Source: Actinospineispora spinosispora DSM 44797
Lineage (GTDB): Bacteria > Actinomycetota > Actinomycetes > Mycobacteriales > Pseudonocardiaceae
Direction of reading: 5' to 3'
Assembly (NCBI RefSeq): GCF_000429025.1
Contig: NZ_AUBB01000010.1
Span: 124,001-188,000 of the forward strand
Length of the DNA stretch: 64,000 nucleotides
In this document: positions 54,562 through 63,630 of the stretch, in pieces
Layout: every line of letters begins with the position of its first letter
Numbering within the stretch: the stretch's first letter is position 1
Translations under genes and position numbers: made by a program
Notes under the pieces: model-generated
What the model was told of the DNA's origin: nothing
What the model saw: only the letters and a program-made list of their open reading frames with translations
The model's database searches: none

Positions 54562-54595
54562 CCGGTCCGGCGGGGTGTCTGCCCCGCCGGACCGG
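54562..54595 (+). terminator. perfect 14-bp hairpin after infB
   Basis: Arms at 54562-54575 and 54582-54595 are fully complementary with a 6-nt loop, 8 nt after the infB stop. No T-run follows. It lies before the DUF503 start, so it may attenuate readthrough into DUF503-rbfA or protect the infB 3' end. Confidence 0.6.
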
Positions 54596-54616
54596 TCCAG
54601 GCTCCGCTCGACGACC

Positions 54617-54931
54617 ATGTACGTAGGTGCATTGGAGCTCGACGTACTCCTCGGAGACGTCAGCTCGCTCAAAGGTAAGAGATCGTTGGTGCGCCCGGTG
54701 ATCGCGGAGCTGCGCCGCAAGTTCGAGGTGGCGGTGGCCGAAGCCGGTCATCTGGATCTGCACCGCCGCGCCTTGATCGGCGTGAGCTGTGTGGCCGCCG
54801 ACGTCGACCACGTCACCGAGGTGTTGAATCGGTGCGAACGGCTCGTGGTCGGCCGTCCGGAGCTGGAGCTGTTGTCGGCCAGACACCGGATCATCGGCCC
54901 GCACGACGAAGGCATGTCAGAACTGACGTAG
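54617..54931 (+). CDS. DUF503 protein
   Basis: 104 aa, complete DUF503 (MYVGALELDVLLGDVSSLKGKRSLVRPVIAELRRKF; VSCVAADVDHVTEVLNRCERLV). It is a small cytoplasmic protein conserved between infB and rbfA in many Gram-positive bacteria, with no assigned function. The ATG at 54617 matches the family N-terminus. rbfA follows after 12 bp. Confidence 0.9.
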   Translation: MYVGALELDVLLGDVSSLKGKRSLVRPVIAELRRKFEVAVAEAGHLDLHRRALIGVSCVAADVDHVTEVLNRCERLVVGRPELELLSARHRIIGPHDEGMSELT

Positions 54932-54943
54932 GGGTGAGGACCA

Positions 54944-55390
54944 ATGGTCGACCAGGCGAGGGCCAGTCGGCTGGCCAAGCGGATCGCACAGATCGTCGCG
55001 TCCGCGCTGGAGCACGAGGTCAAAGACCCTCGGCTGGCCATGGTGACGATCACCGACGCGCGGGTGACCGGTGACCTGCACGACGCGACGGTGTTCTACA
55101 CGGTGCTGGGTGAGACGGTCGACGCCGAGCCGGACACAGCGGGCGCCGCGGCCGCGCTGGCGAGCGCCAACGGCGTGCTGCGCAGCATGGTGGGGCAGCG
55201 GACGGGAGTTCGTTTCACCCCGACCTTGACCTTCGTGCTGGACGCGGTGCCGACGAACGCCAAGCACTTCGACGAGCTGCTGGCGCGCGCCCGGGACTCC
55301 GACGCCGAGGTGGCGAGGCTCGCATCCGGTGCCGCGCCGGCCGGCGACCCGGATCCGTACCGCGCGCCGCGTGAGGACCCGGAAGACTAA
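54944..55390 (+). CDS. rbfA: ribosome-binding factor A
   Basis: 148 aa KH-like cold-shock ribosome factor ([62 protein letters not shown] segment near 87-100), with a short disordered C-terminal tail. It binds the 30S subunit during 16S rRNA processing. In M. tuberculosis a DHH phosphoesterase gene follows; here a MATE transporter gene comes next. Confidence 0.95.
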   Translation: MVDQARASRLAKRIAQIVASALEHEVKDPRLAMVTITDARVTGDLHDATVFYTVLGETVDAEPDTAGAAAALASANGVLRSMVGQRTGVRFTPTLTFVLDAVPTNAKHFDELLARARDSDAEVARLASGAAPAGDPDPYRAPREDPED

Positions 55391-55428
55391 GTGGCCACGA
55401 ACCTCCGGTCGCAACCACCAGGCACTCG

Positions 55429-56781
55429 ATGCCGGTGAGCGAGGGGGACGCCGCACAGCCGAAGGCCGAGGAGCCCGGCGTACGGGAGCTGGTCAGGCTC
55501 GGGCTTCCGGCGCTGCTCGTGCTGGCGGCGGAGCCGCTCTACCTGTTGGTCGACACGGCTGTGGTCGGCCATCTCGGAGCAGTGCCGCTCGCCGGACTGG
55601 CGATCGGCGCGGTCCTGCTCGCGCAGGTCTCCACGCAGCTGACCTTCCTGTCCTACGGCACCACGGCGCGGGCGGCCCGTCTGCACGGCGCAGGTCGACG
55701 GCGGGACGCCGTGGTAGAGGGTGTGCAGTCCACCTGGCTGGCCTTGACCATCGGGTTGCTGGTGGTGCTGATCGGCCAGCTGGTCGCCGCTCCGGTGGCG
55801 CGGGCGCTCGCCGGCGGTGAGGGCCCGGTCGCGAGCGCCGCTGTCGGTTGGCTGCGCATCGCGCTGTTCGGGGCACCGCTGGTGCTCGTGACGCTGGCCG
55901 GCAACGGCTGGATGCGCGGCGTGCAGGACACGGCGCGGCCGATGCGGTACGTGCTGTTCGGCAACGCGTTGTCCGCGGTGGCGTGTCCGCTGCTCGTGTA
56001 CGGCCCCGGTCCGCTGCCCGCGCTCGGGTTGGAGGGCTCGGCGGTGGCCAACGTGGCGGGCCAGCTCATCGGGGCCGGGCTGTTCCTGCGCGCGCTTCTG
56101 GTGGAGCGTGTGCCGTTCGCGCCCGTCCCCGCCCTGCTCAAGGCCCAGCTGACGATGGGGCGCGATCTGGTGTTGCGCAGCCTCGGCTTCCAGGTGTGCT
56201 TCCTGTCGGCGGCGGCCGTGGCGGCCCGGTTCGGGGCGGCCTCGATCGCGGCGCACCAGGTGGTGCTGCAGCTGTGGAACTTCCAGGCACTCGTGCTGGA
56301 CTCGTTGGCGATCGCGGCCCAGGCACTGGTGGGTGCCGCCCTCGGCGGTGGCGGTGCGGACCGCGCCCGCGCGGTCGCGGCCCGGGTGTCCAGGTACGGC
56401 TTGATCCTGGGCTGCGGCTTCGCCGTGCTGTTCGCGGCGCTCGTGGGGGTGCTGCCCAGGGTGTTCACGAACGACCCGGACGTGCTGGCCACGATCCCGG
56501 TGCCCTGGTGGTTCTTCGTCGCGCTCCAGCCCATCGCGGGCCTGGTCTTCGCGCTCGACGGGGTGTTGCTCGGTGCCGGCGACGCGGGGTTCCTGCGCAC
56601 CTGGACGCTGATCGGGGCCGGTGTCGGGTTCCTGCCGTTGATCTGGGCCTCGCTCGCGTTCGACTGGGGGCTTGCCGGCATCTGGACGGGGCTGGCGATG
56701 TTCATGCTGATCAGGCTCGTCAGCGTCGTCGTCCGGAGCCGATCGGGAGCGTGGGCGGTACCCGGCGCGATCCGGGGTTGA
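55429..56781 (+). CDS. MATE-family (DinF-like) efflux protein
   Basis: 450 aa with about 12 membrane spans (RLGLPALLVLAAEPLYLLVDTAVVGHLG at about 24-51 is the DinF-type first span). It exports an unidentified substrate by cation antiport. It corresponds in position to dinF of M. tuberculosis. A short 38 bp gap after rbfA suggests the same transcription unit. Confidence 0.9.
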   Translation: MPVSEGDAAQPKAEEPGVRELVRLGLPALLVLAAEPLYLLVDTAVVGHLGAVPLAGLAIGAVLLAQVSTQLTFLSYGTTARAARLHGAGRRRDAVVEGVQSTWLALTIGLLVVLIGQLVAAPVARALAGGEGPVASAAVGWLRIALFGAPLVLVTLAGNGWMRGVQDTARPMRYVLFGNALSAVACPLLVYGPGPLPALGLEGSAVANVAGQLIGAGLFLRALLVERVPFAPVPALLKAQLTMGRDLVLRSLGFQVCFLSAAAVAARFGAASIAAHQVVLQLWNFQALVLDSLAIAAQALVGAALGGGGADRARAVAARVSRYGLILGCGFAVLFAALVGVLPRVFTNDPDVLATIPVPWWFFVALQPIAGLVFALDGVLLGAGDAGFLRTWTLIGAGVGFLPLIWASLAFDWGLAGIWTGLAMFMLIRLVSVVVRSRSGAWAVPGAIRG

Positions 56782-56912
56782 GCGGCGCTCCCGGAGTGGT
56801 GATTGTCCTCGCACGCTCTTGACGCACCGCGCGGTGATCCACTACATCGGGGGAATCATGAGCCTTGTTTCCGGGAGAGTTCACCCTCGTGCGGGATTGT
56901 GACTGACGGTCC

Positions 56913-58403
56913 ATGTCCTCGACGGAGAGTCCTTTCACCGGTTTCGTGCGCCGCCTCGTGGTGGGCGAACACCACTGCCGGGTGCTCATCGAGGTGCCGG
57001 ACATCGGCGCCGACGCCTGGCGGCGGCTGACCGCCGACCGCAGCCTGAGCTGGCGCCGAATCCCGACTCCACGCCAGCCGGGTGGTGTGCCGATCCTGCC
57101 GCGCCGACGCCGCGCGCGCGGCAAGATGGAGCCGACGGCCCGCGCCGACCTGCCGGTTCCCGCGCTGGTCGAGGCGTCGGGCTCGGCGTCCGGTACGGCG
57201 GCCGTGGCCAAACAACGGGTCGCGGCGCACGCGATCGCGGCGTTACGGACGGCCGGACTCGATGGGGATGTGCTCGGCGCCGCCGGTGCCGACACGGGCC
57301 CGGAGCTGTTCGGTGAGGACCACGTGTGGCCGTCCTCGGACGGTGTGCTGATCTTCGGACCGGCCGAGCAGGAGGAGCTGGACCGCCGGCTGGCGATGAC
57401 GGCCTCGGTGTGGTCCTTGGACACTGATGGCCTGAGACGGCCGTCGGCCGACGAACGAGGGCAGCGGCGCCGCAGGACCCGGATCGACCTGGGGGCCGCG
57501 CTGTGCGTGCTGCCGCTGTTGCTGATGGCCGTTCCGACGGTCGGACCGTGGTTCGACGGCCGGACCTGGGCGTTCCTCCTGGCCGCGGCGACCGTGTGCG
57601 TCGTGCTGCCGTTGTTGGCGCTGCAGGCGATGTCACATTCCCGGCCGATGCTCGGCGAGGTGCGCAACCGCGCGATCGGGCTGACCGTCGGCTTGCTCGT
57701 TCTGCTGCTGCTCGCCAGGCTCCTGACGAGCGTCCCGGTCCCGCCGGTCGCGGTGACCGTCGTCGCAGGGCTGATCGTGGCTGTGCTGGTGCCGATCGCG
57801 TTGCGGTTGCTCCCGGTCGAGGTACCGACCCGCGCGGCACTGTGGGGCGCCCCGATCCTGCTGGCGGTGGTCGCGGCTCCGGTGGGGGACCTGCTCGACG
57901 GGATCTACCTGGGCAGACTGGGCCTGCACGCCACCGACGTCCAGCAGACCTTCGCTCAACGCTGGCTGTCCGGCGCGTTCTTCGGGGTGACGGTGCTCGC
58001 CGGGATGGCGCTGGCCGCCGTGCTGTGGGGCGTGGTCTACCAGCTCGACGCGGTGGGCCGTCGACGCGTGACCCCGCCCGCGGCGCTGGTCACCGTGTTG
58101 AGCCTGGTGTACCTGGCGGCGATGCTCGCGTTGGCCGCGGGGGCCGCCGGTACCCGCGCGGAGGCGGCCGTGGGCGAGCTGCCCGGCAGCTGGGGCGGCA
58201 TCACCCCGAGATGGGTGTGCTGGTCACCAGCGGGAGGCCCGACCCCGTTCGCGGGCATGGCGCTGCCCCCGACCGGGACGGCGATCGCCTGGCTGGGCGA
58301 TGCCGAGGGCCAGCACGCCCTGTGGTCGCCGGAGACCGGAGGCGTCACGATCCCGGCCCAGGTCGAACTGCGCGTCCGGGACTCCTCCGGGCCGTGCCGC
58401 TAA
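56913..58403 (+). CDS. multi-span membrane protein of unknown function
   Basis: 496 aa. A soluble N-terminal region (1-190) contains a basic patch (PILPRRRRARGK) and a part resembling nucleotide-free accessory domains. About six membrane spans follow (about 192-215, 225-245, 258-275, 285-305, 320-340, 365-390, 405-425), and an exported C-terminal domain has two Cys (RWVCWSP and SSGPCR). I do not recognise a family. It sits between the MATE gene and the HEAT-repeat gene, and these two may form a pair, as their ends are 25 bp apart. Confidence 0.6.
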   Translation: MSSTESPFTGFVRRLVVGEHHCRVLIEVPDIGADAWRRLTADRSLSWRRIPTPRQPGGVPILPRRRRARGKMEPTARADLPVPALVEASGSASGTAAVAKQRVAAHAIAALRTAGLDGDVLGAAGADTGPELFGEDHVWPSSDGVLIFGPAEQEELDRRLAMTASVWSLDTDGLRRPSADERGQRRRRTRIDLGAALCVLPLLLMAVPTVGPWFDGRTWAFLLAAATVCVVLPLLALQAMSHSRPMLGEVRNRAIGLTVGLLVLLLLARLLTSVPVPPVAVTVVAGLIVAVLVPIALRLLPVEVPTRAALWGAPILLAVVAAPVGDLLDGIYLGRLGLHATDVQQTFAQRWLSGAFFGVTVLAGMALAAVLWGVVYQLDAVGRRRVTPPAALVTVLSLVYLAAMLALAAGAAGTRAEAAVGELPGSWGGITPRWVCWSPAGGPTPFAGMALPPTGTAIAWLGDAEGQHALWSPETGGVTIPAQVELRVRDSSGPCR

Positions 58404-58428
58404 CGTTCTCTCGGTGGAGGAGGGCGAG

Positions 58429-59865
58429 GTGTCCGCGAGTGTCGCCTCGGACGTCGCGGTGTGGACCCCCCGGCTGATCACCGACGCCGATCAGCTGCTC
58501 GTCTCGGCTGACCCACGGCGGTGGGTGGAGTTCGATGCGTCGGTCAGGAACTCGTGGTGGCCTCCGGGGCGACGGTCCTCCCAGGCGGCGGGTGAGCTGC
58601 TCGCGGGTGATCAGGGGCCGGTCGATCTGCTCATCGCGGCATGCCATGGCAGCGGCTACGTGCGGGAGGCAACCGTCCGTCAGCTCGCGGATCGCGAACT
58701 TCCCTCGGTGCTCCCGATCCTCGCGCTGCGGGCGGCTGACTGGGTGCGGCAGGTACGGGAACCGGCGCGAGCACTCTGCCTGCGACACCTCGAACGGGCA
58801 CCGTCGACCACCTGTGCCGTTCTGGCCCCGGTGGCCTTCGCCGTGCGCGATCGACAGTTCGGCGACTGGCTGGCCACTGAACTGGAGCACCGATTCCGGC
58901 AGAGTGCGCCGGACGTGCTCGCCGACGGCCTACGCGCGCGGGATCGACGTACGAGACGCGTGGCGCATCGCATCGCTCTCGCCACCGGGCGCCTGACGGT
59001 CGAGGAGATAGTGCGGGTCGCGCTGACCGACGATGACATCGCGATTCGGCGACGGTGCGGGGAAACCGCTATCCGGCAGGCGCGCGGCACAGCCGACGAG
59101 AGCGTCGCACGGCGGTTGCTGGGTAGCCGGACCAGCGCCGTCCGGGCCGACGCGCTCAGCGAGCTCGCCGCGGCGGGCCACCTGGAACCGTCGTACTCCG
59201 CGCTGGCCGACCGCAGCCCGATCGTGCGGGCCACCGCGCAGACGATGGTGCGACGTGCCGGAGACGATCCCGCCGCGCGCTATCGCGCCCTCGCCGCGGG
59301 CGGCGTGGAACCCTCAGTGGTGGCGGGACTCGGCGAGACGGGAACCAGCGCGGACGTCCCGGTGCTGCGGGACTGCCTCGGTCACCACAGCGCGCGGGTA
59401 CGGGCCGAAGCGGTCCGAGCACTGCGCAGGCTCGGTGACACCGCCGCCGACGTGCTGATGCCCGTGCTCGCCGACCCAGCACCTCGGGTGACGCGGCAGG
59501 TCGTGCGGTCGCTGCTGGCGGGTTCGGACGCGCTCGACACGGCGCGGCTCGCCGAGCTGGCCGCACCGGGCGGTTCGAGATCGGTCCGGATGGCGGCGAC
59601 GCGCTTGCTGGGCGCGAGCGATGTCTGGCTCAGGGTGGCCGGGGCACTGCGTCTGGTCGGTGACCCCGATCCCGCGATGCACCGCCATGGCCTGACCGAT
59701 CTCCGCACCTGGCTCGCGGAAGGTGCCTCGACCGCCTACTCCCGTCCTGACCAGCGAACCACTGACGACCTGCGTGCATTGATCACCCAGGCCGAACCGA
59801 TGATCGGCGCCGACACCGCGCGGGTGATTCGCTTCCACGCCGGCATAACGCGCCCCGTCCGATGA
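58429..59865 (+). CDS. HEAT-repeat (PBS-lyase-like) protein
   Basis: 478 aa, all-helical. Repeated helical hairpins such as SSAVRADALSELAAAGHL-type units, SPIVRATAQTMVRRAG, SARVRAEAVRALRRLGD and APRVTRQVVRSLLAG mark HEAT/armadillo-like repeats from about 80 to 430. GTG at 58429 is preferred because GGAGGAGGG lies 5-12 nt upstream; GTG at 58414 is an alternative. It is a likely protein-interaction scaffold, with partner unknown. The stop overlaps the truB start by 4 nt. Confidence 0.72.
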   Translation: MSASVASDVAVWTPRLITDADQLLVSADPRRWVEFDASVRNSWWPPGRRSSQAAGELLAGDQGPVDLLIAACHGSGYVREATVRQLADRELPSVLPILALRAADWVRQVREPARALCLRHLERAPSTTCAVLAPVAFAVRDRQFGDWLATELEHRFRQSAPDVLADGLRARDRRTRRVAHRIALATGRLTVEEIVRVALTDDDIAIRRRCGETAIRQARGTADESVARRLLGSRTSAVRADALSELAAAGHLEPSYSALADRSPIVRATAQTMVRRAGDDPAARYRALAAGGVEPSVVAGLGETGTSADVPVLRDCLGHHSARVRAEAVRALRRLGDTAADVLMPVLADPAPRVTRQVVRSLLAGSDALDTARLAELAAPGGSRSVRMAATRLLGASDVWLRVAGALRLVGDPDPAMHRHGLTDLRTWLAEGASTAYSRPDQRTTDDLRALITQAEPMIGADTARVIRFHAGITRPVR

Positions 59866-60785
59866 GCGGGCCGATCGTGTGCGGCAAGATCCTGGCAATG
59901 GACGTCGCACCGGGGCTCGTGATCGTGGACAAACCAGCCGGCATGACCTCGCACGATGTGGTCAGCCGGCTGCGCAAGCTGCTCGGCACCCGCAAGATCG
60001 GTCACGCCGGCACGCTCGACCCGATGGCCACCGGAGTCCTCGTGCTCGGTGTGCAGCGGGCCACCCGGCTGCTGGGACACCTGGCGCTGGACACCAAGGC
60101 GTACCGCGCGACGATCCGGCTGGGCGCGTCGACCAGCACCGACGACGCCGAGGGCGAGACGCTGGAGACGGTCGATGCCTCGGGGGTGGCCGAGGACGCG
60201 ATCCTCGCCGGTGTCCAGGAGCTGACCGGGGACATCGAGCAGCGTCCCAGCTCGGTCAGCGCGATCAAGGTCGACGGCAAACGTGCCTATGCCCGGGTGC
60301 GGGCCGGCGAGGAGGTCGAACTCCCCACCCGACCGGTCACCGTGAGCGCCTTCACCGTCGAGGACCTGCGCCGGGGCCCTGACCACACCGATCTCGACGT
60401 GTCCGTCGAGTGCTCGTCCGGTACCTACATCCGGGCGCTGGCCCGCGACCTCGGCGCCGGCCTCGGCGTCGGGGGACATCTCACGGCGTTGCGACGCACC
60501 CGGGTCGGGCCGTTCGGGCTGGACCTCGCGCGCACCCTGGAGGAGCTGGCCGACCGGCCGGAGGTGACTCACAGCGTCGACGCCGCGGTGGCCGCCGCGT
60601 TCCGGCTGCGCACCGCGGACGACACCGAAGCCACCGATCTGTCCCATGGGCGGGCACTGTCGGAAGCGGGCATGTCCGGTGTCTACGCGGTGGCCGATTC
60701 GGACGGCCGGGCGTTGGCGCTGGTGAGAGAGTCGGACGGCCGGGCAAGGCCGGTACTTGTACTGGCCCCCGCGACGCCTGCGTAG
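59862..60785 (+). CDS. truB: tRNA pseudouridine(55) synthase
   Basis: 307 aa. The catalytic Asp is in GHAGTLDPMATGVL (about 49), followed by YRATIRLGASTSTDDAEGE, KVDGKRAYARVRAGE and SSGTYIRALARDLG. It makes pseudouridine 55 in the T-loop of tRNAs. The start ATG overlaps the upstream HEAT-repeat gene stop; a later ATG at 59898 gives a shorter N-terminus closer to the usual TruB start. Confidence 0.95.
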   Translation: MSGPIVCGKILAMDVAPGLVIVDKPAGMTSHDVVSRLRKLLGTRKIGHAGTLDPMATGVLVLGVQRATRLLGHLALDTKAYRATIRLGASTSTDDAEGETLETVDASGVAEDAILAGVQELTGDIEQRPSSVSAIKVDGKRAYARVRAGEEVELPTRPVTVSAFTVEDLRRGPDHTDLDVSVECSSGTYIRALARDLGAGLGVGGHLTALRRTRVGPFGLDLARTLEELADRPEVTHSVDAAVAAAFRLRTADDTEATDLSHGRALSEAGMSGVYAVADSDGRALALVRESDGRARPVLVLAPATPA

Positions 60786-60795
60786 GCTCGCGCCC

Positions 60796-61743
60796 GTGTT
60801 GCGCTGGCGAGGGTTGGGCGACGTACCCACCGGTTGGGGCCGGAGCGTGATCACGGTCGGGGTTTTCGACGGTGTGCACCGGGGTCACCAGAAGTTGATC
60901 GGTCGAGCTGTGGCGACGGCGGCGGAGCGAGGTCTGCCGTCGGTACTCGTCACGTTCGACCCGCATCCGTCCGAGGTGCTGCGGCCGGGTCACCACCCGG
61001 CTCAGCTGACCACGCTGCCCCGGCGGTCGGAGCTGGTGGCGGAGCTGGGTGTGTCCGCGTTCTGCGTGTTGCCGTTCACCCCGGCACTCGCGCGCATGCC
61101 GGCGGACGAGTTCGCGCACGAGGTACTGGTCGAACGCCTGCACGCCGCCGTGGTCCTGGTGGGCGACAACTTCACGTTCGGCCACGGGGCGAAGGGCGAC
61201 ATCGCGTCGCTGCGCCTGCTCGGCCAGCGGTTCGGGTTCGTCACCGAAGGCCTCGAGCTGATCACCGACAGCAGCGACCCCGGCGGCATCACCTACTCGT
61301 CGACCTACATCCGGTCCTGCATCGACGGTGGTGACGTGGCGCTGGCCGCGCAGGCGCTCGGCAGGCCGCACCGGTTGGAAGGTGTGGTCGTCCGAGGCGA
61401 CCGTCGGGGACACGAACTGGGCTTCCCGACCGCCAACCTGGCGCCACCGCCCTTCGCCGCGGTCCCGGCCGACGGGGTCTACGCCTGCTGGTTCGTGCAC
61501 GGCGACCGGCGCCTGCCCGCCGCAGTCTCGGTCGGCACCAACCCGACGTTCTCCGGTCGGGTGCGGACCGTCGAGGCCTACGTACTGGACGTCGACGAGG
61601 ACTTCTACGGCCACCCGGTGGCGCTGGACTTCGTCGAGCGACTGCGCGGCATGGAACGCTTCGACAGCATCGAGGCGTTGGTGAAGGAGATGACCCGCGA
61701 CGTCGAGCGCACCCGAGGGTTGCTCGTCGATCCGAGTGCTTGA
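60796..61743 (+). CDS. ribF: bifunctional riboflavin kinase / FAD synthetase
   Basis: 315 aa. The N-terminal FAD synthetase domain has VFDGVHRGHQ (about 22-31) and FDPHPSEVLRP; the C-terminal flavokinase has RGHELGFPTANL (about 207-218) and the GTNPTF motif. It converts riboflavin to FMN and FAD. GTG at 60796 is the first start in the family context. No FMN riboswitch is evident upstream; it follows truB by 10 bp. Confidence 0.95.
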   Translation: MLRWRGLGDVPTGWGRSVITVGVFDGVHRGHQKLIGRAVATAAERGLPSVLVTFDPHPSEVLRPGHHPAQLTTLPRRSELVAELGVSAFCVLPFTPALARMPADEFAHEVLVERLHAAVVLVGDNFTFGHGAKGDIASLRLLGQRFGFVTEGLELITDSSDPGGITYSSTYIRSCIDGGDVALAAQALGRPHRLEGVVVRGDRRGHELGFPTANLAPPPFAAVPADGVYACWFVHGDRRLPAAVSVGTNPTFSGRVRTVEAYVLDVDEDFYGHPVALDFVERLRGMERFDSIEALVKEMTRDVERTRGLLVDPSA

Positions 61744-61843
61744 TCAAGCACTGGCATTGGGACTGCCAAGTTTCGCCATTCGGCCCCGAACGGGTGCTTC
61801 CGGCTGAGAACATTCCCCCGTACGCCGACAGTGGGGGGATCAC

Positions 61844-62356
61844 ATGGCAGCCGCCGAGCGGGAACTGGTCGTACAGCTCGACGACGACATCGATGCCGAG
61901 GAGCGGGCGGTCTTCGCGCGCAACAGGGAACGGCAGCAGGAGCTGTACGGCGAAGCCCTCGGCGTCCGGATTCGTCGGTTGCAGGCCGCCCTCGGCGTCT
62001 CCCAGGCCCGGTTGGCCCAGGGGCTGGGTATGAGCTCGGCGATGCTGAGCCAGCTGGTCAGCGCACGCCGGGTGAAGATCGGCGATCCCGCGGTCCTCGC
62101 CAGAATGCTGTTGCTCGACCGGCAGGTACGTCGGCTGCCCGCGGGGGAACCGGTACATGCGACCGAGTTGCTGGCGCAGTTACGGGAGACCCGCCCGCAC
62201 CTGGGGCTGCAGGGCCCGACAGCGCAGGACCCGGGTGAGGCGCTGCGTGCGGTCGCCGCGCCGGCACAGCTGGCGGCCGCCGCCAATGTGCTGGGGCCTC
62301 GGTTCCCGGCCATCGCGGAGCTGCTGCGTCGCGCGGCCACGCCGGAGCGTCGATAG
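61844..62356 (+). CDS. helix-turn-helix (XRE-type) DNA-binding protein
   Basis: 170 aa. The central helix-turn-helix (about 38-75; IRRLQAALGVSQARLAQGLGMSSAMLSQLVSARRVKIGDP) is XRE/Cro-like. The N-terminus is acidic and the C-terminal half helical (about 85-170). It is probably a transcription regulator; targets and ligand are unknown. It overlaps with nothing and ends immediately before the ThpR start. Confidence 0.75.
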   Translation: MAAAERELVVQLDDDIDAEERAVFARNRERQQELYGEALGVRIRRLQAALGVSQARLAQGLGMSSAMLSQLVSARRVKIGDPAVLARMLLLDRQVRRLPAGEPVHATELLAQLRETRPHLGLQGPTAQDPGEALRAVAAPAQLAAAANVLGPRFPAIAELLRRAATPERR

Positions 62357-62893
62357 ATGCGGCTGTTCGTCGCGATCTGGCCGCCCGCCTCCGCCGTGGA
62401 CGCGCTGACGGCCGAGCTGGACGCCGCCGGCTGGCCGCCCGAGCGGTGGCGGGCCACGTCCACCAACCGCTGGCACCTGACCGTGCGGTTCATCGGCGAC
62501 GGTGACCCGGGAGTGACGGCACGGGAGCTGGAGTCGCGGGCCAGCGGCCTGCGTGCGCCCCGGCTGCGGTTCGCGGGCGTCGTCACCTTCCCCGGTGTGC
62601 TGGCCGCCGGAGTCGCCGGCGCGACGGAGGCCGACGATGCGGCGCTGTCCGCACTGGTCGTCGCGGCGGGTGGGGACCCGGCGGGGCACCGGCCCCACGT
62701 CACGGTCGCGCGCGGTCCCCAGCAGAACGACACGTACCCTCCGGCGGAGGCCTTGCGTGCGCATCAGGGGCCGTGGTGGGTTCCGGCCGACGTGCGTCTG
62801 GTGCGATCGGAGCTGACCTCGGGCGCGCCCCGCTACACGGCGCTGCACCGAGTACCGCTCATCGCCGATCCGGAGCCGGATCCGCCCGCGTGA
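62357..62893 (+). CDS. thpR: RNA 2',3'-cyclic phosphodiesterase (2H family)
   Basis: 178 aa. The two HxTx motifs of the 2H phosphoesterase fold are present: HLTVRF (about 39-44) and HVTVAR (about 113-118). The family ThpR/LigT opens 2',3'-cyclic phosphates in RNA. The start is next to the XRE stop with no gap, suggesting coupling. Confidence 0.88.
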   Translation: MRLFVAIWPPASAVDALTAELDAAGWPPERWRATSTNRWHLTVRFIGDGDPGVTARELESRASGLRAPRLRFAGVVTFPGVLAAGVAGATEADDAALSALVVAAGGDPAGHRPHVTVARGPQQNDTYPPAEALRAHQGPWWVPADVRLVRSELTSGAPRYTALHRVPLIADPEPDPPA

Positions 62894-63079
62894 ACCACGC
62901 GAATGGCTGCCGACGTCGGCCGATCTGTGACGGCTGGTAATGTTCGACACTGGGTGCGGCTGCGGTCCGTGGCGGCCGGCACCGACATGGCATGTCATCT
63001 GTACCTGTCAGGTCATACTCAGGCGCCGATTCGAGCGCGACACCGCACGGCACAGCACAGAACGAGGAGTACCACCACC

Positions 63080-63349
63080 GTGGCATTGTCCGCCGCTGCC
63101 AAGATGACCATCCTGACCGACTACGGCGTGCACGAGTCGGACACCGGTTCGCCGGAGGCGCAGGTCGCGCTGCTGACCAAGCGCATCGTCGACCTGACCG
63201 AGCACCTCAAGATGCACAAGCACGACCACCACTCGCGTCGTGGTCTGCTGCTGATGGTCGGCCGTCGCCGCCGCCTGCTGAAGTACTTGCGGGAGGTCGA
63301 CGTGGCGCGTTACCGCGCGCTGATCGAGCGGCTCGGACTGCGCCGCTAG
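63080..63349 (+). CDS. rpsO: 30S ribosomal protein S15
   Basis: 89 aa, exactly the standard S15 length ([68 protein letters not shown]). It binds 16S rRNA in the small subunit platform. GTG at 63080 follows GAGGAG. A TAATGT -10-like element lies near 62938 and is a promoter candidate. pnp follows about 280 bp later. Confidence 0.97.
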   Translation: MALSAAAKMTILTDYGVHESDTGSPEAQVALLTKRIVDLTEHLKMHKHDHHSRRGLLLMVGRRRRLLKYLREVDVARYRALIERLGLRR

Positions 63350-63360
63350 AACTCCGGGAC

Positions 63361-63387
63361 GGGGGAGCGACCGAAAGTCGCTCCCCC
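63361..63387 (+). terminator. rpsO-pnp intergenic hairpin
   Basis: Arms of 11 nt at 63361-63371 and 63377-63387 are perfectly complementary around cgaaa. It lies 11 nt after the rpsO stop, where the rpsO-pnp region of other bacteria holds a terminator and an RNase III processing hairpin used in PNPase autocontrol. The remainder of the leader (to 63630) has weaker dyads such as cggccgatgtgcggccg. Confidence 0.65.
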
Positions 63388-63630
63388 TCGCGGTATCACC
63401 GGCCGATGTGCGGCCGGATGCAACGACCCGGACGAGGTCCGGGAGCACAGGAACCAACTACATACACGGCACCGCGGAGCCGGAGCGGGGGAGATACCCG
63501 ATTCGCCGGTCCTCGGTAGTGGCCCCCGAGTGACGCATCGAGCGTTCAGCGGGGGCTTCGATCGAAGACCGGCCTCGTTCCGGGCTTCGCGGTCGCCCTC
63601 CATGTGAAGACCACAAAGAGGAGCGTTACC

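Noticed and set aside
60786..60795. FMN riboswitch before ribF
   Set aside because: Only 10 bp separate truB and ribF; there is no room and no RFN motif.
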